This document shows, piece by piece, positions 1 through 7,527 of a DNA stretch of 64,000 bases. Under the pieces are notes generated by a model, which was not told where the DNA came from, ran no database searches, and saw nothing but the letters and a program-made list of their open reading frames with translations. The position numbers and the translations under genes are program-made. This DNA is from Synechococcus sp. KORDI-52 (GTDB lineage Bacteria > Cyanobacteriota > Cyanobacteriia > PCC-6307 > Cyanobiaceae), in contig NZ_CP006271.1 in the NCBI RefSeq assembly GCF_000737595.1, forward strand, positions 558,001 through 622,000. The letters are read 5' to 3'. The first letter of the stretch is position 1; every line of letters starts with the position of its first letter.

Positions 1-41
1 AACAGGCGAATTCGTAAACAGGCATTGTTTCGAGGGTATCA

Positions 42-79
42 AAACAAAGGAGTCAACCATGTGATTGACTCCTTTGTTT
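42..79 (-). terminator. Perfect 15-bp hairpin downstream of fmdA
   Basis: Bases 42-56 and 65-79 are exact reverse complements around an 8-base loop. The hairpin lies 22 bases past the fmdA stop codon. There is no long U tract on the minus-strand transcript, only an A/T-rich stem base, so termination is inferred from position and stem strength. Confidence 0.65.
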
Positions 80-100
80 CAGAGCTTTTCGGTGTTTTCC

Positions 101-1306
101 TCAGCAAGGAAGAATGTCTTTGTCAAAGATGGAGGTTGGCAATGCCAGGGTGCAGCATGCATTGGGAATGTCGACAATGCCGCTGATCCTGCCTTCGACA
201 GGTGCACAACTCAAGAGCAGGTAAGCCTGTTCGCCGGTGTAGCCGAATTTCTTCAGGTACTCAATGGCATTCAAGCAGGCACGACGGTATGCAATGTGCA
301 CATCCATGTAGTACTGCTTGCCTTCGAATTCATCAACAGAAATACCCTCGAACACGAGGTAGTCGCTGTAATGAGGCTCAACAGGGCTGGTCTTGAACAT
401 GGGATTGACCATCCCGTATTTGGCCATGCCACCCTTAATCAGATCAACATGCAGGTCGAGATAGCCTGACATCTCGATGGCACCACAGAAGGAGATCTCT
501 CCATCACCCTGGGAGAAGTGGATGTCTCCCATGGAAAGTTTTGCCCCTTCCACATACACAGGGAAGTAGATCCGTGTGCCTTTGGTGAGGTTCTTGATGT
601 CGCAGTTACCGCCATGTTCCCGGGGAGGAACGGTGCGTGCTGCTTCATTAGCGATGCGATCGAAATCACCCGCCGCCACATTGCCAAGAATGGCACTGTT
701 GGGGTTGGGCAGGGCGGCGAGCACGGGCTCACTGCCGGAAAGACCCGCACCGTAGGTCCTGCGATCCGGTGCGGTGTTGACCAGTTCTGTTTCCCTGCGG
801 TTCCACTCGTTGAGCAGTTCCATGGACGGGGCACAGCCGATCAATCCAGGGTGCGTGATTCCCGCGAAGCGCACACCGGGGATGTGGCGCGATGTGGTGT
901 AGACACCTTCCAGATCCCAGATGGCTTTGGCTGCTTTGGGGAAATGATCGGTCAGGAACCCGCCGCCATTCTCTTTGGCGAAAATTCCCGTGAACCCCCA
1001 TTCATCACCTTGGAGGGCACCTACCTCAAGGATGTCCACCACCAGGATGTCTCCGGGCTGAGCACCGTTCACCCAGATCGGGCCACTCAGGACGTGAACC
1101 ATCTCCAGGTTGACGTCAGCGATATCTTGCGGGTCGTCGTTGTCCTTGATCTGTCCATCGGTCCAGTCCTTGCATTCGATGCGGAACACATCACCTGGAT
1201 TGACGGAGGCAACAGCAGGAATGTCGGGGTGCCACCTGTTATGACCAGGCATCTCCTGCTGGTCCATCGGCTTGGTGAGATCCACCTTAAAAAGGGTCTC
1301 GGGCAT
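101..1306 (-). CDS. fmdA: Formamidase, acetamidase/formamidase (FmdA) family
   Basis: This 401-residue protein matches the FmdA/AmdA family (PF03069), cytosolic enzymes that hydrolyse formamide or short amides to ammonium and the acid. Family-type blocks are visible: MPGHNRWHPD near residues 19-28, HPGLIGCAPS around 152-161, HGGNCD at 231-236 and MGDIHFSQGDGE at 259-270. The length is normal for the family. The ATG at 1306 starts the conserved N-terminus, so the start is taken as given. It lies directly downstream of a second, unrelated formamidase in the same orientation, with a 182-base gap containing a hairpin and a possible NtcA site. The job is probably nitrogen scavenging from formamide. 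Substrate preference between formamide and acetamide cannot be read from the sequence. Confidence 0.9.
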   Translation of the reverse strand: MPETLFKVDLTKPMDQQEMPGHNRWHPDIPAVASVNPGDVFRIECKDWTDGQIKDNDDPQDIADVNLEMVHVLSGPIWVNGAQPGDILVVDILEVGALQGDEWGFTGIFAKENGGGFLTDHFPKAAKAIWDLEGVYTTSRHIPGVRFAGITHPGLIGCAPSMELLNEWNRRETELVNTAPDRRTYGAGLSGSEPVLAALPNPNSAILGNVAAGDFDRIANEAARTVPPREHGGNCDIKNLTKGTRIYFPVYVEGAKLSMGDIHFSQGDGEISFCGAIEMSGYLDLHVDLIKGGMAKYGMVNPMFKTSPVEPHYSDYLVFEGISVDEFEGKQYYMDVHIAYRRACLNAIEYLKKFGYTGEQAYLLLSCAPVEGRISGIVDIPNACCTLALPTSIFDKDILPC

Positions 1307-1408
1307 GAAAAAGCACTATCAACCAACAACATTCAAATCAGCACCAAAAAGGGGAGATGTTGTGGCTGATACTTATTTTGTCGAATAATTTTTTGCTTAA
1401 ATGTATTC

Positions 1409-1422
1409 GTATTGAATCGCAC
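1409..1422. promoter_or_regulatory. Possible NtcA-binding site upstream of fmdA
   Basis: The 14-mer reads GTA-N8-CAC on the plus strand, one base off the cyanobacterial NtcA consensus GTA-N8-TAC. It is centred about 110 bases upstream of the fmdA start in an AT-rich intergenic region. A nitrogen-control site would fit a formamidase, but such degenerate motifs occur by chance and no clear -10 box stands at the canonical distance. Confidence 0.3.
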
Positions 1423-1448
1423 TAAAACTTGGCTGCTTTTTTGATAAT

Positions 1449-1478
1449 GCCCGGAGCTGGTGCCAGGCAGCCCCGGGC
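1449..1478 (-). terminator. 11-bp hairpin downstream of amiF
   Basis: Bases 1449-1459 and 1468-1478 form an 11-bp GC-rich stem with one G-U wobble and an 8-base loop, 11 bases after the amiF stop. The minus-strand transcript has no U run after it. It probably separates amiF and fmdA transcripts or protects the amiF 3' end. Confidence 0.5.
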
Positions 1479-1488
1479 GCAAGCGCGC

Positions 1489-2538
1489 CTACAACGCGAC
1501 CGACTCAGTTGGTTTGGCAGCTGTCGTTCCGTTCTTTGGCATCGGACCCAGCTTCACACCTTCGGGGTAGTACTTCCATCCATCACGGATCCGAACGCTG
1601 CTGTCCCAGGGGAGTTTGTATTCGCCTTTGGCCAGGTCTTCAACCCAGGTGAGGTAGTTTTCTTTTTCGCCACCAGGCTTGCCCACATAGGCACGGCATC
1701 CAAGGTTGAAGATGTTGTTTTCGAGCGCCCAATTTTCCCTTGCCTTGTCAACAAGACGCGGGAATAGCTCTGCTGTAACGATCTCCCAGGGGTTCCGATG
1801 CCCTTGTTGGATGACGTTACCGTCGTAGTTGCAAACTGTTCCTTCGCCAAAGTAGTAAAACACACCATCGTATCCAGCAAGGTTCACCGAAATCGTGTAC
1901 ATCAGATTTTGCCAAGCATTGGTTCGGTTGGTCCAGATCCACTGATCATTCACTTGGGTTGAGTAACCAGAAATGCGGATGTAGACGTTCGCCCCCTTGT
2001 ACGCAGCTTCTCGAGCAAGTTCTGGGAACATGCCATCATGGCAGATGCAGACTGCAAGCTTCGAGCCTTTGGGTCCATCGCAGACAGGCATGCCGTAGTT
2101 GCCGGGCGACCATGGTTCGATGGGGACCCATGGTTGCAGTTTCCGATAGTGAAGTGCTATTTCGCCATCCGAATTGATGATGATGGCTGAATTGAACGGA
2201 GGTTTGCTTGGGTCGTCGTTGACCTCCATTAATGAAAACACGCCCCATACATCGTTCTCTTTGCAGGCTTGTTTGAAGCGGCCGATCTCTGGTGAATCGA
2301 TGGTCAGGAGCATCTCATCGTATGTCCAGATCGATGTGTTCAGCCCCTGAGTCGAGTACTCCGGCATCACGATCAGATCAGCTTCCGGATAGCCGGCCTT
2401 GGTTGTCGCCACTGCCTTGCAAATTTGATCAACCTGGGTCTGAATATCTTCTGGTCCTTTGATTACAGGAACCGGATACTGAATCATTGCAACGAGGAGT
2501 GATTCGTCCCAGGAACTTACGCTGCCTGTGCTGGCCAT
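1489..2538 (-). CDS. amiF: Formamidase, nitrilase superfamily (AmiF type)
   Basis: The 349-residue protein belongs to the aliphatic amidase branch of the nitrilase superfamily and follows AmiF formamidase closely along its length. The Glu-Lys-Cys triad is visible at E60 (in [10 protein letters not shown]), K133 (in HYRKLQPW) and C166 (in CICHDGM). The reaction is formamide + water to formate + ammonium in the cytosol. AmiF versus the acetamide/propionamide-hydrolysing AmiE was judged from remembered AmiF sequence blocks such as [13 protein letters not shown] and from the length. The ATG at 2538 has no adjacent Shine-Dalgarno; AGGAGAG lies 28 bases upstream, separated by a palindrome (see separate entry). 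It is followed by fmdA in the same orientation. Confidence 0.9.
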   Translation of the reverse strand: MASTGSVSSWDESLLVAMIQYPVPVIKGPEDIQTQVDQICKAVATTKAGYPEADLIVMPEYSTQGLNTSIWTYDEMLLTIDSPEIGRFKQACKENDVWGVFSLMEVNDDPSKPPFNSAIIINSDGEIALHYRKLQPWVPIEPWSPGNYGMPVCDGPKGSKLAVCICHDGMFPELAREAAYKGANVYIRISGYSTQVNDQWIWTNRTNAWQNLMYTISVNLAGYDGVFYYFGEGTVCNYDGNVIQQGHRNPWEIVTAELFPRLVDKARENWALENNIFNLGCRAYVGKPGGEKENYLTWVEDLAKGEYKLPWDSSVRIRDGWKYYPEGVKLGPMPKNGTTAAKPTESVAL

Positions 2539-2542
2539 AAAA

Positions 2543-2573
2543 AAGAATGGGAATCATTCTTATTTTCTCTCCT
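2543..2573 (-). promoter_or_regulatory. amiF leader: palindrome between a distant Shine-Dalgarno and the start codon
   Basis: AAGAATG (2543-2549) and CATTCTT (2555-2561) form a perfect 7-bp inverted repeat. On the minus strand a strong AGGAGAG (2573-2567) precedes it, 28 bases from the amiF ATG. Folding out the 19-base hairpin leaves 9 bases, a normal ribosome-binding spacing. The palindrome also resembles a Fur-type operator. Either role is inference. Confidence 0.4.
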
Positions 2574-2654
2574 GCATTGGTGGCCGGCTGTATCTTCTGC
2601 TGCAGCTTTCAGTTTTTGCCTTGAAAAAGAGTCGCTTTTGATACCTTCGAGGGC

Positions 2655-3134
2655 TTAGTTGTCTTGGAAATCTCCCTTCCGGCAGGCGTTTTGGGCAAGC
2701 CGTTGCGCCCAGGCTGGTGCCTTTTCTCTGCCCTTGTTTTTCGTGGTGCCGTCGAAGTAGATCAACAGTTGCCAGTCGGTGTTTCCGCCTTCCGCTCCGG
2801 GGGTCTCGCCTGATTCCAGCCAGCGGCCGTAGATGTTGTCGTAGTTGGGCCAATTTGGCAGGTTCGGCATGCTGCACACGGCGTTGACCTCCGCAGCCTT
2901 TGCTTCTGCGGCAGGACTGCTGACTGCAACCCCGCCATCGAACAGTCCGTTGGGTGTTCCGGGCCGAAATGCCTTGGTCAGTGTGATGGTCGTTTCGCCT
3001 TCGGTCACGAGCGCATCGCCGGGCTTGGCATCCTGCAGCCGTGTCTCTGTTGGCGTGCCGCTACAGGCTTGGCAGAGCAAGGCCGCAGCGGCAGCCAGCA
3101 GGATTCGAGGTGTTGTGGCAGCTTGTTTTGGCAT
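2655..3134 (-). CDS. Small exported, possibly lipidated, protein of unknown function
   Basis: I do not recognise this 159-residue protein. Its N-terminus (MPKQAATTPRILLAAAAALLCQACSG) has two basic residues and a hydrophobic stretch ending at CQAC, a signal peptide with an imperfect lipobox; I chose the ATG at 3134 because an upstream in-frame start at 3191 would bury this signal. A GGAGGGG motif stands upstream of it. The mature part contains two further cysteines (in VCSM and NACRK) and a WQLLIYFDG segment. It is transcribed toward amiF with a 116-base gap. It would act in the periplasm or at a membrane surface. Confidence 0.65.
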   Translation of the reverse strand: MPKQAATTPRILLAAAAALLCQACSGTPTETRLQDAKPGDALVTEGETTITLTKAFRPGTPNGLFDGGVAVSSPAAEAKAAEVNAVCSMPNLPNWPNYDNIYGRWLESGETPGAEGGNTDWQLLIYFDGTTKNKGREKAPAWAQRLAQNACRKGDFQDN

Positions 3135-3358
3135 GACCTTGTGATGCCCCTCCCTGGGCCGAGACGCCCCTCTGTCTACATCCCGCTCCAACCGTTAAAA
3201 AAGTTTTTTTTTGACCGATGTGTAGTCATCCGAACGCCCTTAAGCGAGTTTGAGCGGAGAAGCTTTGTCTGTAGCAACGGCTACATTGCGTTCACCCTGA
3301 ACCAGGGCGCATCTACAACGAGCCAGGGAACGGGGGCTCGTCTTCTGCCGTCGTCGCC

Positions 3359-3778
3359 ATGTCAGTTCTCACTTTTCGCGGAGTCCGTTACGAACGGGGT
3401 TCTCAGCTCTCCAACTCTGAAGTTCCTGTCCAGCGGTTGGTGTATCGCTCTCCTGCCCAAGAGAAGCGCGTCATCCGCTCGGCTCCCACGGCGGCTCTGC
3501 TCCAGCTGGAGGACCCAAAGGAGGAGACCCCTCTTGTGTATCGCAGTGTTCCGGTTCGGCCCCTTCAGGCCAAGAGGCTTGACCGTGCCCCGATTCAACG
3601 AGGAGGAATCATTCGCTCTCGCATGACAGCTGAGCTGCTCGGTATTAACCCTGTAAAAGCTGCCGGCGCCCCTGTACATCCCCATGGTGTTGTTCGATCT
3701 CGTGCCACTGCTCATCTCCTCGGGCTGGACAGCGCGAGATCCAAGCCAACCCGTGTGTATCGAGGTATTGCCTATTGA
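3359..3778 (+). CDS. DUF4278 domain protein with internal repeats
   Basis: The N-terminus MSVLTFRGVRYERG is the signature of the cyanobacterial DUF4278 family, whose function is unknown. The rest of the 139-residue protein is built from degenerate repeats: a VIRSxxTAxLLxL unit at about residues 38-50, 84-96 and 111-123, and a VYRS/VYRG unit at about 28-31, 60-63 and 133-136. The protein is basic, has no signal peptide and no membrane segment. It is divergent from the preceding lipoprotein and convergent with the DUF1830 gene. The ATG at 3359 begins the conserved domain. Confidence 0.75.
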   Translation: MSVLTFRGVRYERGSQLSNSEVPVQRLVYRSPAQEKRVIRSAPTAALLQLEDPKEETPLVYRSVPVRPLQAKRLDRAPIQRGGIIRSRMTAELLGINPVKAAGAPVHPHGVVRSRATAHLLGLDSARSKPTRVYRGIAY

Positions 3779-3802
3779 CGTGATCCGCCATGACCAGCCC
3801 AG

Positions 3803-4072
3803 CTAGCTGGCCCAGAGGGATTCCGTTGCAGGCTCTTCATTCATGGCGTAGTCGCTTACATCGGCACGCACATGCAACATCTGCCCGCTCATTGACATTT
3901 TCCAGATTTCTAGGCGTGCATCCTGAGGCGCTTCAAACCAGAAGACTTCCGTAGGCATCACCACCTTCTCGCGATAGAAGTGGTCCTTACCAATGCATTT
4001 CACGATCACCATCCGGTCGGTGTCGTTTCGGTAAACGCACTCAATCATTCTAGGCATTTTGGATGATGCCAA
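3803..4072 (-). CDS. DUF1830 domain protein
   Basis: This 89-residue protein has the pattern of cyanobacterial DUF1830 proteins: an early CVYRNDTDRMVIVKC block, a central FYREKVVMPTEVFWFEAP block and an acidic end to the domain (ARLEIW). No function is known for the family and no signal peptide or membrane span is visible. It could start at the ATG at 4072 or at the internal methionine six residues later. It is convergent with the DUF4278 gene, 24 bases away. Confidence 0.7.
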   Translation of the reverse strand: MASSKMPRMIECVYRNDTDRMVIVKCIGKDHFYREKVVMPTEVFWFEAPQDARLEIWKMSMSGQMLHVRADVSDYAMNEEPATESLWAS

Positions 4073-4305
4073 TTTCGTGCGCTTAAGGCAAGCCGGGTGT
4101 TTGATTGGTCACCGAATCAGCACGTCTTTAGATTTGGTACAGGAACGTTGATACGAGGTGAAGACTTTTTGTAGTCTTCGCCACTTGTCTGGGCAGCTTT
4201 GAACGAAGGCTGGCGTTCAAGCGTTCGCGCAGTCCAAACAGCAGCATTCCGGTTTCACGTCAAGCCATTCTTTTTTGTGGCCAACTGTGTGATTGATGGA
4301 TCGAT
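4073..4305. other. Intergenic stretch with two hairpins, possible small RNA
   Basis: No convincing gene is seen here. Two stem-loops stand out: 4157-4166 with 4173-4182 (10 bp, one wobble, 6-base loop) and 4199-4205 with 4214-4220 (7 bp, 8-base loop). They are only 16 bases apart. Neither is followed by a U run on the plus strand. A non-coding RNA or a 5' leader is possible, but nothing in the sequence proves transcription. Confidence 0.3.
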
Positions 4306-4437
4306 ATGGGGGAAAGGAAGCCTGGAGGAATGAAGCGGGTTGAGGGTTGTTCCGTATTTGATTCAGAGGTGAAGCCCGCCAATCAGGCAATCGCTTCAGG
4401 CCTGGCTGCCAACGCTCCCGAGCACCCTGGACGGTGA
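4306..4437 (+). CDS. Candidate small ORF, 43 residues
   Basis: An ATG at 4306 opens 43 codons; a second in-frame ATG at 4330 with AAGGAAG nine bases upstream would give 35 residues beginning MKRVEGCSVFD. No hydrophobic segment or known motif is present. It lies in the 407-base gap between the DUF1830 gene and gpgS and ends 42 bases before the convergent gpgS stop. It may be chance; it is listed because it fills much of an otherwise empty gap. Confidence 0.25.
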   Translation: MGERKPGGMKRVEGCSVFDSEVKPANQAIASGLAANAPEHPGR

Positions 4438-4479
4438 TGAAGCTGGAGAGATTGTGCTGGAGCCATTTCTTGTTTTGTT

Positions 4480-5730
4480 TTACGCAGCAAGCTCAGAGGC
4501 CAATCGTTGTGGGTTGTGATTTGGCCGCTTCAGGGAGATTCGGTCGGCCTGCCCTGCTTCGGCCAGATCAGCTTGCAGGGCTGAGTTGCAACTGCGCAGT
4601 CGCGACCAGCTGGGCAGCTGATGCGCAATTGGTGCCTGCATCAGTTTGGCCAGGCCAGGGCGCAACAATCCTGCGAAGTTCTGCACAGCCAGTTCTTCAC
4701 CGTGGCGGTCATAGGGCAACCGATTGATCGCTGAATCAAGTCCGAATTGGCGCACGCGATCCTCTCCGACCCGCCGATACAGCACCTCAAGTGTCGGCAG
4801 TTGATCCATCGACATCACGCAGCCCTCGTGTTCCATCAGTCCCCGCAGGACTGTTCCAAAGATTTCGCCGGCCATGCGCTGCAACCCTTCAGTCGGTTGC
4901 TGGCCCAGTTCCTTGTGTTTGTGGTCAAACAGCCCAAGGTCAACTTGAGCAATGCGGCTGGGTGCTACGTGTCGATACACCTCAGAGAGCAGGCCAACCT
5001 CCAGCCCCCAGTCGGAGGGGATACGCAGATTCACCGCCAGATCGGTGGTGAAGGCGAACTCACCCGCCAGGGGATAGCGGAAGGATTGCAAATAGGCCAG
5101 GTAGGGAAGGGGGCCGAACACCTGTTCCAGACTGGCCAGTAGCGGACCAACGAACAGGCGGGTGGCGCGGCCTTGCAGGGCCTGGGTTTCCAGGGACAGG
5201 CGGCTGTAAAAAGCTTTGACGTAGGCAATGCCGTGGGATCGATCCAGCAGAGGGCGAAGCATGCGCTCTGGATACGCCGACCCGAAGGTTCTGATGTCGG
5301 CATCAAACAGGCCAACCACCTCAGCGTTCTGGCATGCCACCCCGAGCCCTTGCCAGACGGCCCAACCTTTGCCCGGTGGCCCTGTGACGTCGAGCCCCAG
5401 TTCGCCGACGGATTCGAGTAACTCCCGAACAGCGGGTCCATTGGTCCAGTGCACCCGAACGGGGAAGGGCATCCCTTCAAAAAATTGTTCTGCCGTCTTG
5501 ACGTCTTCGGCGCTTTTGGCTGCCAATGCAACCACCAACTCGTTGAGTCCCTTCAGTCCTGAGAGCGTGTCTCGGATCAGGCCCAGGGCCGGTCGGCTGA
5601 ATTCCTCCATCAGGCAGGGGATCAGCAGGGTGGTGGGTCGTTCACTCAGTTCCTTGTTGAAGGCAAATGCATCGAGGTTGCCCAAGCTGTAGTCATGAAC
5701 GGTGCTGATCAAGCCCTGCTGAAAATCCAT
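4480..5730 (-). CDS. gpgS: Glucosyl-3-phosphoglycerate synthase
   Basis: The 416-residue protein matches GpgS/mannosylglycerate-synthase-like glycosyltransferases that transfer glucose from an NDP-glucose to 3-phosphoglycerate, the first step to glucosylglycerate, a negatively charged osmolyte. The typical N-terminus MDFQQGLISTVHDYSLGN decided the start at 5730; upstream in-frame starts run toward the divergent gene. An IPCLMEE block follows at about residues 37-43, GPPGKGWAVW at about 117-126 and the metal-binding DAD at 153-155 (FDADIRTFG). It is divergently arranged with the phosphorylase and gpgP genes, 69 bases away, consistent with a shared control region for osmolyte synthesis. Confidence 0.85.
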   Translation of the reverse strand: MDFQQGLISTVHDYSLGNLDAFAFNKELSERPTTLLIPCLMEEFSRPALGLIRDTLSGLKGLNELVVALAAKSAEDVKTAEQFFEGMPFPVRVHWTNGPAVRELLESVGELGLDVTGPPGKGWAVWQGLGVACQNAEVVGLFDADIRTFGSAYPERMLRPLLDRSHGIAYVKAFYSRLSLETQALQGRATRLFVGPLLASLEQVFGPLPYLAYLQSFRYPLAGEFAFTTDLAVNLRIPSDWGLEVGLLSEVYRHVAPSRIAQVDLGLFDHKHKELGQQPTEGLQRMAGEIFGTVLRGLMEHEGCVMSMDQLPTLEVLYRRVGEDRVRQFGLDSAINRLPYDRHGEELAVQNFAGLLRPGLAKLMQAPIAHQLPSWSRLRSCNSALQADLAEAGQADRISLKRPNHNPQRLASELAA

Positions 5731-5799
5731 GTGGTGTTCGATGCAACAACAGAGGTCAGAGTCCTGCCTCATACCTGAGCGGTGTTGAGGAGGAAGGTG

Positions 5800-7527
5800 A
5801 TGCAGCTCCCGCGCGAAGAAACGCTGCGGATACTGCTTGGTGATCTTTACCCCGACGATTCTTCCGGGGACGGCCAGGAGTTGTCGTCGCAATTGCTGCA
5901 GATCTTGAGCCAATCGTCAGGAGATGGCGATATGGATGAACACATGCACCGTTGGGATGGCCGCGATGTGGTCTTGATCACCTACGCCGACACCATTGCC
6001 GATGAGGGTGTGCCAGGTCTTCAAGCGCTGAAGGCGTTTGTGAATCGCCATCTTCATCCCTTTGCAGCTGTGATTCATGTGTTGCCGTTTCTGCAATCCA
6101 CCAGTGATGGGGGGTTTGCGGTGGCCAGCCACACAAAGCTCGAGACGCGTTTCGGCGATTGGAGCGACCTTGCCGCCCTCGCCCATGGCCGGCGGCTCAT
6201 GGCTGATCTCGTTCTCAATCACGTGTCGGCGTCTCACCCCTGGGTGCAGCAGTTCATGCGGGATGAAGAGCCCGGCCGCTCCTGCGTGCTGGAGGCAGCA
6301 CCTCATCCCTGCTGGGCGGATGTTGTTCGTCCACGCAGTTCCAATCTGTTCACGCAATTGAGGGGCCCGAAAGGTGCGCGCCAGGTGTGGACCACCTTTG
6401 GTCCTGACCAGGTTGATCTCAACTGGCGCAGTGCGGAGGTGCTGCGAGGCTTTGCCCGTTTGATGCAGCGCATGACTGAACACGGGGTGCGTTGGATCCG
6501 TCTTGATGCTGTGGGTTTCGTCTGGAAGGAACCCCACACCTCCTGCATCCACCTGCCGCAGGCCCATCAACTGGTGCAGGTGTTGCGCCTGCTGCTCGAT
6601 CAGGTGGGGCCCGATGGCGTTGTGGTGACGGAGACCAACGTGCCGGAGCAGGAAAACCTGTCGTATCTGAGGAGTGGTGATGAAGCGCACCTGGCCTATA
6701 ACTTTCCGCTGCCGCCCTTGTTGCTGGAGGCCAGCGTCAGTGGCCGCGCCGATCTCCTGAATGCCTGGCTGAGTCGTTGGCCCCACTTGCCGCAGCAGAC
6801 AGGGCTGCTCAATTTCACCGCCTGTCATGACGGCATCGGCTTAAGGCCGCTGGAGGGCCTGATGCCCAAGAAGCGCTTGTTGCAGCTGTTGATCGGTTGT
6901 GAACAACGGGGTGGACTGGTCAGCCACAGGATGCTGAGTTCAGGCGACGAAGTTCCCTACGAGATCAATATCAGCTGGTGGAGTGCCATGGCTGATGGGG
7001 GAATTGATCCCACCTATCTCCAACGGGAGAGGTTTTTGCTGACCCAGCTGATGATGTTGGCCTTGCCCGGCGTTCCGGCCTTCTACCTGCCCGCGTTGCT
7101 GGCGGCTCCCAATGATCTGACCCGCTTTCGCCGCACGGGCCATCGACGGGATCTGAATCGGCCCAAGTTCACAACTCAAGCCTTGGAGCGACGTCTCGCG
7201 GATCCTGATGCCGATCCATCGATGCTGCTTCCGGTGCTCAGGCGGGCTCTGGCGGAACGTGCTGTACATCGGGCATTGCATCCGGATGCCTCCATGACGG
7301 TGCTGAGCGCGGATCGGAGTGATTGCGTTCTCCTGCAGCGTGCCCGCGGGGGGGAAACGTTGGTGGCGGTTCACAACATGACGGCATCGCGACTGAGCTT
7401 GCGCCTCAGTCGCTTGGGTGGCGATGTGAACGAGCCCTGGGCCGATTGCCTGAGCGGTCAGTTGTTCGCACCACAGCAGTTGCATTCGCTAGAGCCTTAT
7501 GCGGTTCATTGGTTGGTTCAGCCATGA
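5800..7527 (+). CDS. GH13_18 sugar phosphorylase, probably glucosylglycerate or sucrose phosphorylase
   Basis: The 575-residue protein is an alpha-amylase-clan enzyme of the sucrose phosphorylase subfamily. Catalytic residues are in place: nucleophile D236 (RLDAVGF), acid/base E278 (VTETN) and transition-state stabiliser D344 (CHDG). Such enzymes cleave a glucoside with phosphate to give glucose-1-phosphate. The position between gpgS and gpgP suggests glucosylglycerate as substrate, as described for some bacterial GH13_18 members, but sucrose or glucosylglycerol remain possible. The ATG at 5800 is chosen over a GTG at 5782 because GAGGAGG sits just upstream. Its stop overlaps the gpgP start by 4 bases. 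Confidence 0.82.
   Translation: MQLPREETLRILLGDLYPDDSSGDGQELSSQLLQILSQSSGDGDMDEHMHRWDGRDVVLITYADTIADEGVPGLQALKAFVNRHLHPFAAVIHVLPFLQSTSDGGFAVASHTKLETRFGDWSDLAALAHGRRLMADLVLNHVSASHPWVQQFMRDEEPGRSCVLEAAPHPCWADVVRPRSSNLFTQLRGPKGARQVWTTFGPDQVDLNWRSAEVLRGFARLMQRMTEHGVRWIRLDAVGFVWKEPHTSCIHLPQAHQLVQVLRLLLDQVGPDGVVVTETNVPEQENLSYLRSGDEAHLAYNFPLPPLLLEASVSGRADLLNAWLSRWPHLPQQTGLLNFTACHDGIGLRPLEGLMPKKRLLQLLIGCEQRGGLVSHRMLSSGDEVPYEINISWWSAMADGGIDPTYLQRERFLLTQLMMLALPGVPAFYLPALLAAPNDLTRFRRTGHRRDLNRPKFTTQALERRLADPDADPSMLLPVLRRALAERAVHRALHPDASMTVLSADRSDCVLLQRARGGETLVAVHNMTASRLSLRLSRLGGDVNEPWADCLSGQLFAPQQLHSLEPYAVHWLVQP

Noticed and set aside
518-1369. 283-codon ORF antisense to fmdA
   Set aside because: It lies wholly over fmdA on the opposite strand and its translation lacks domain character.
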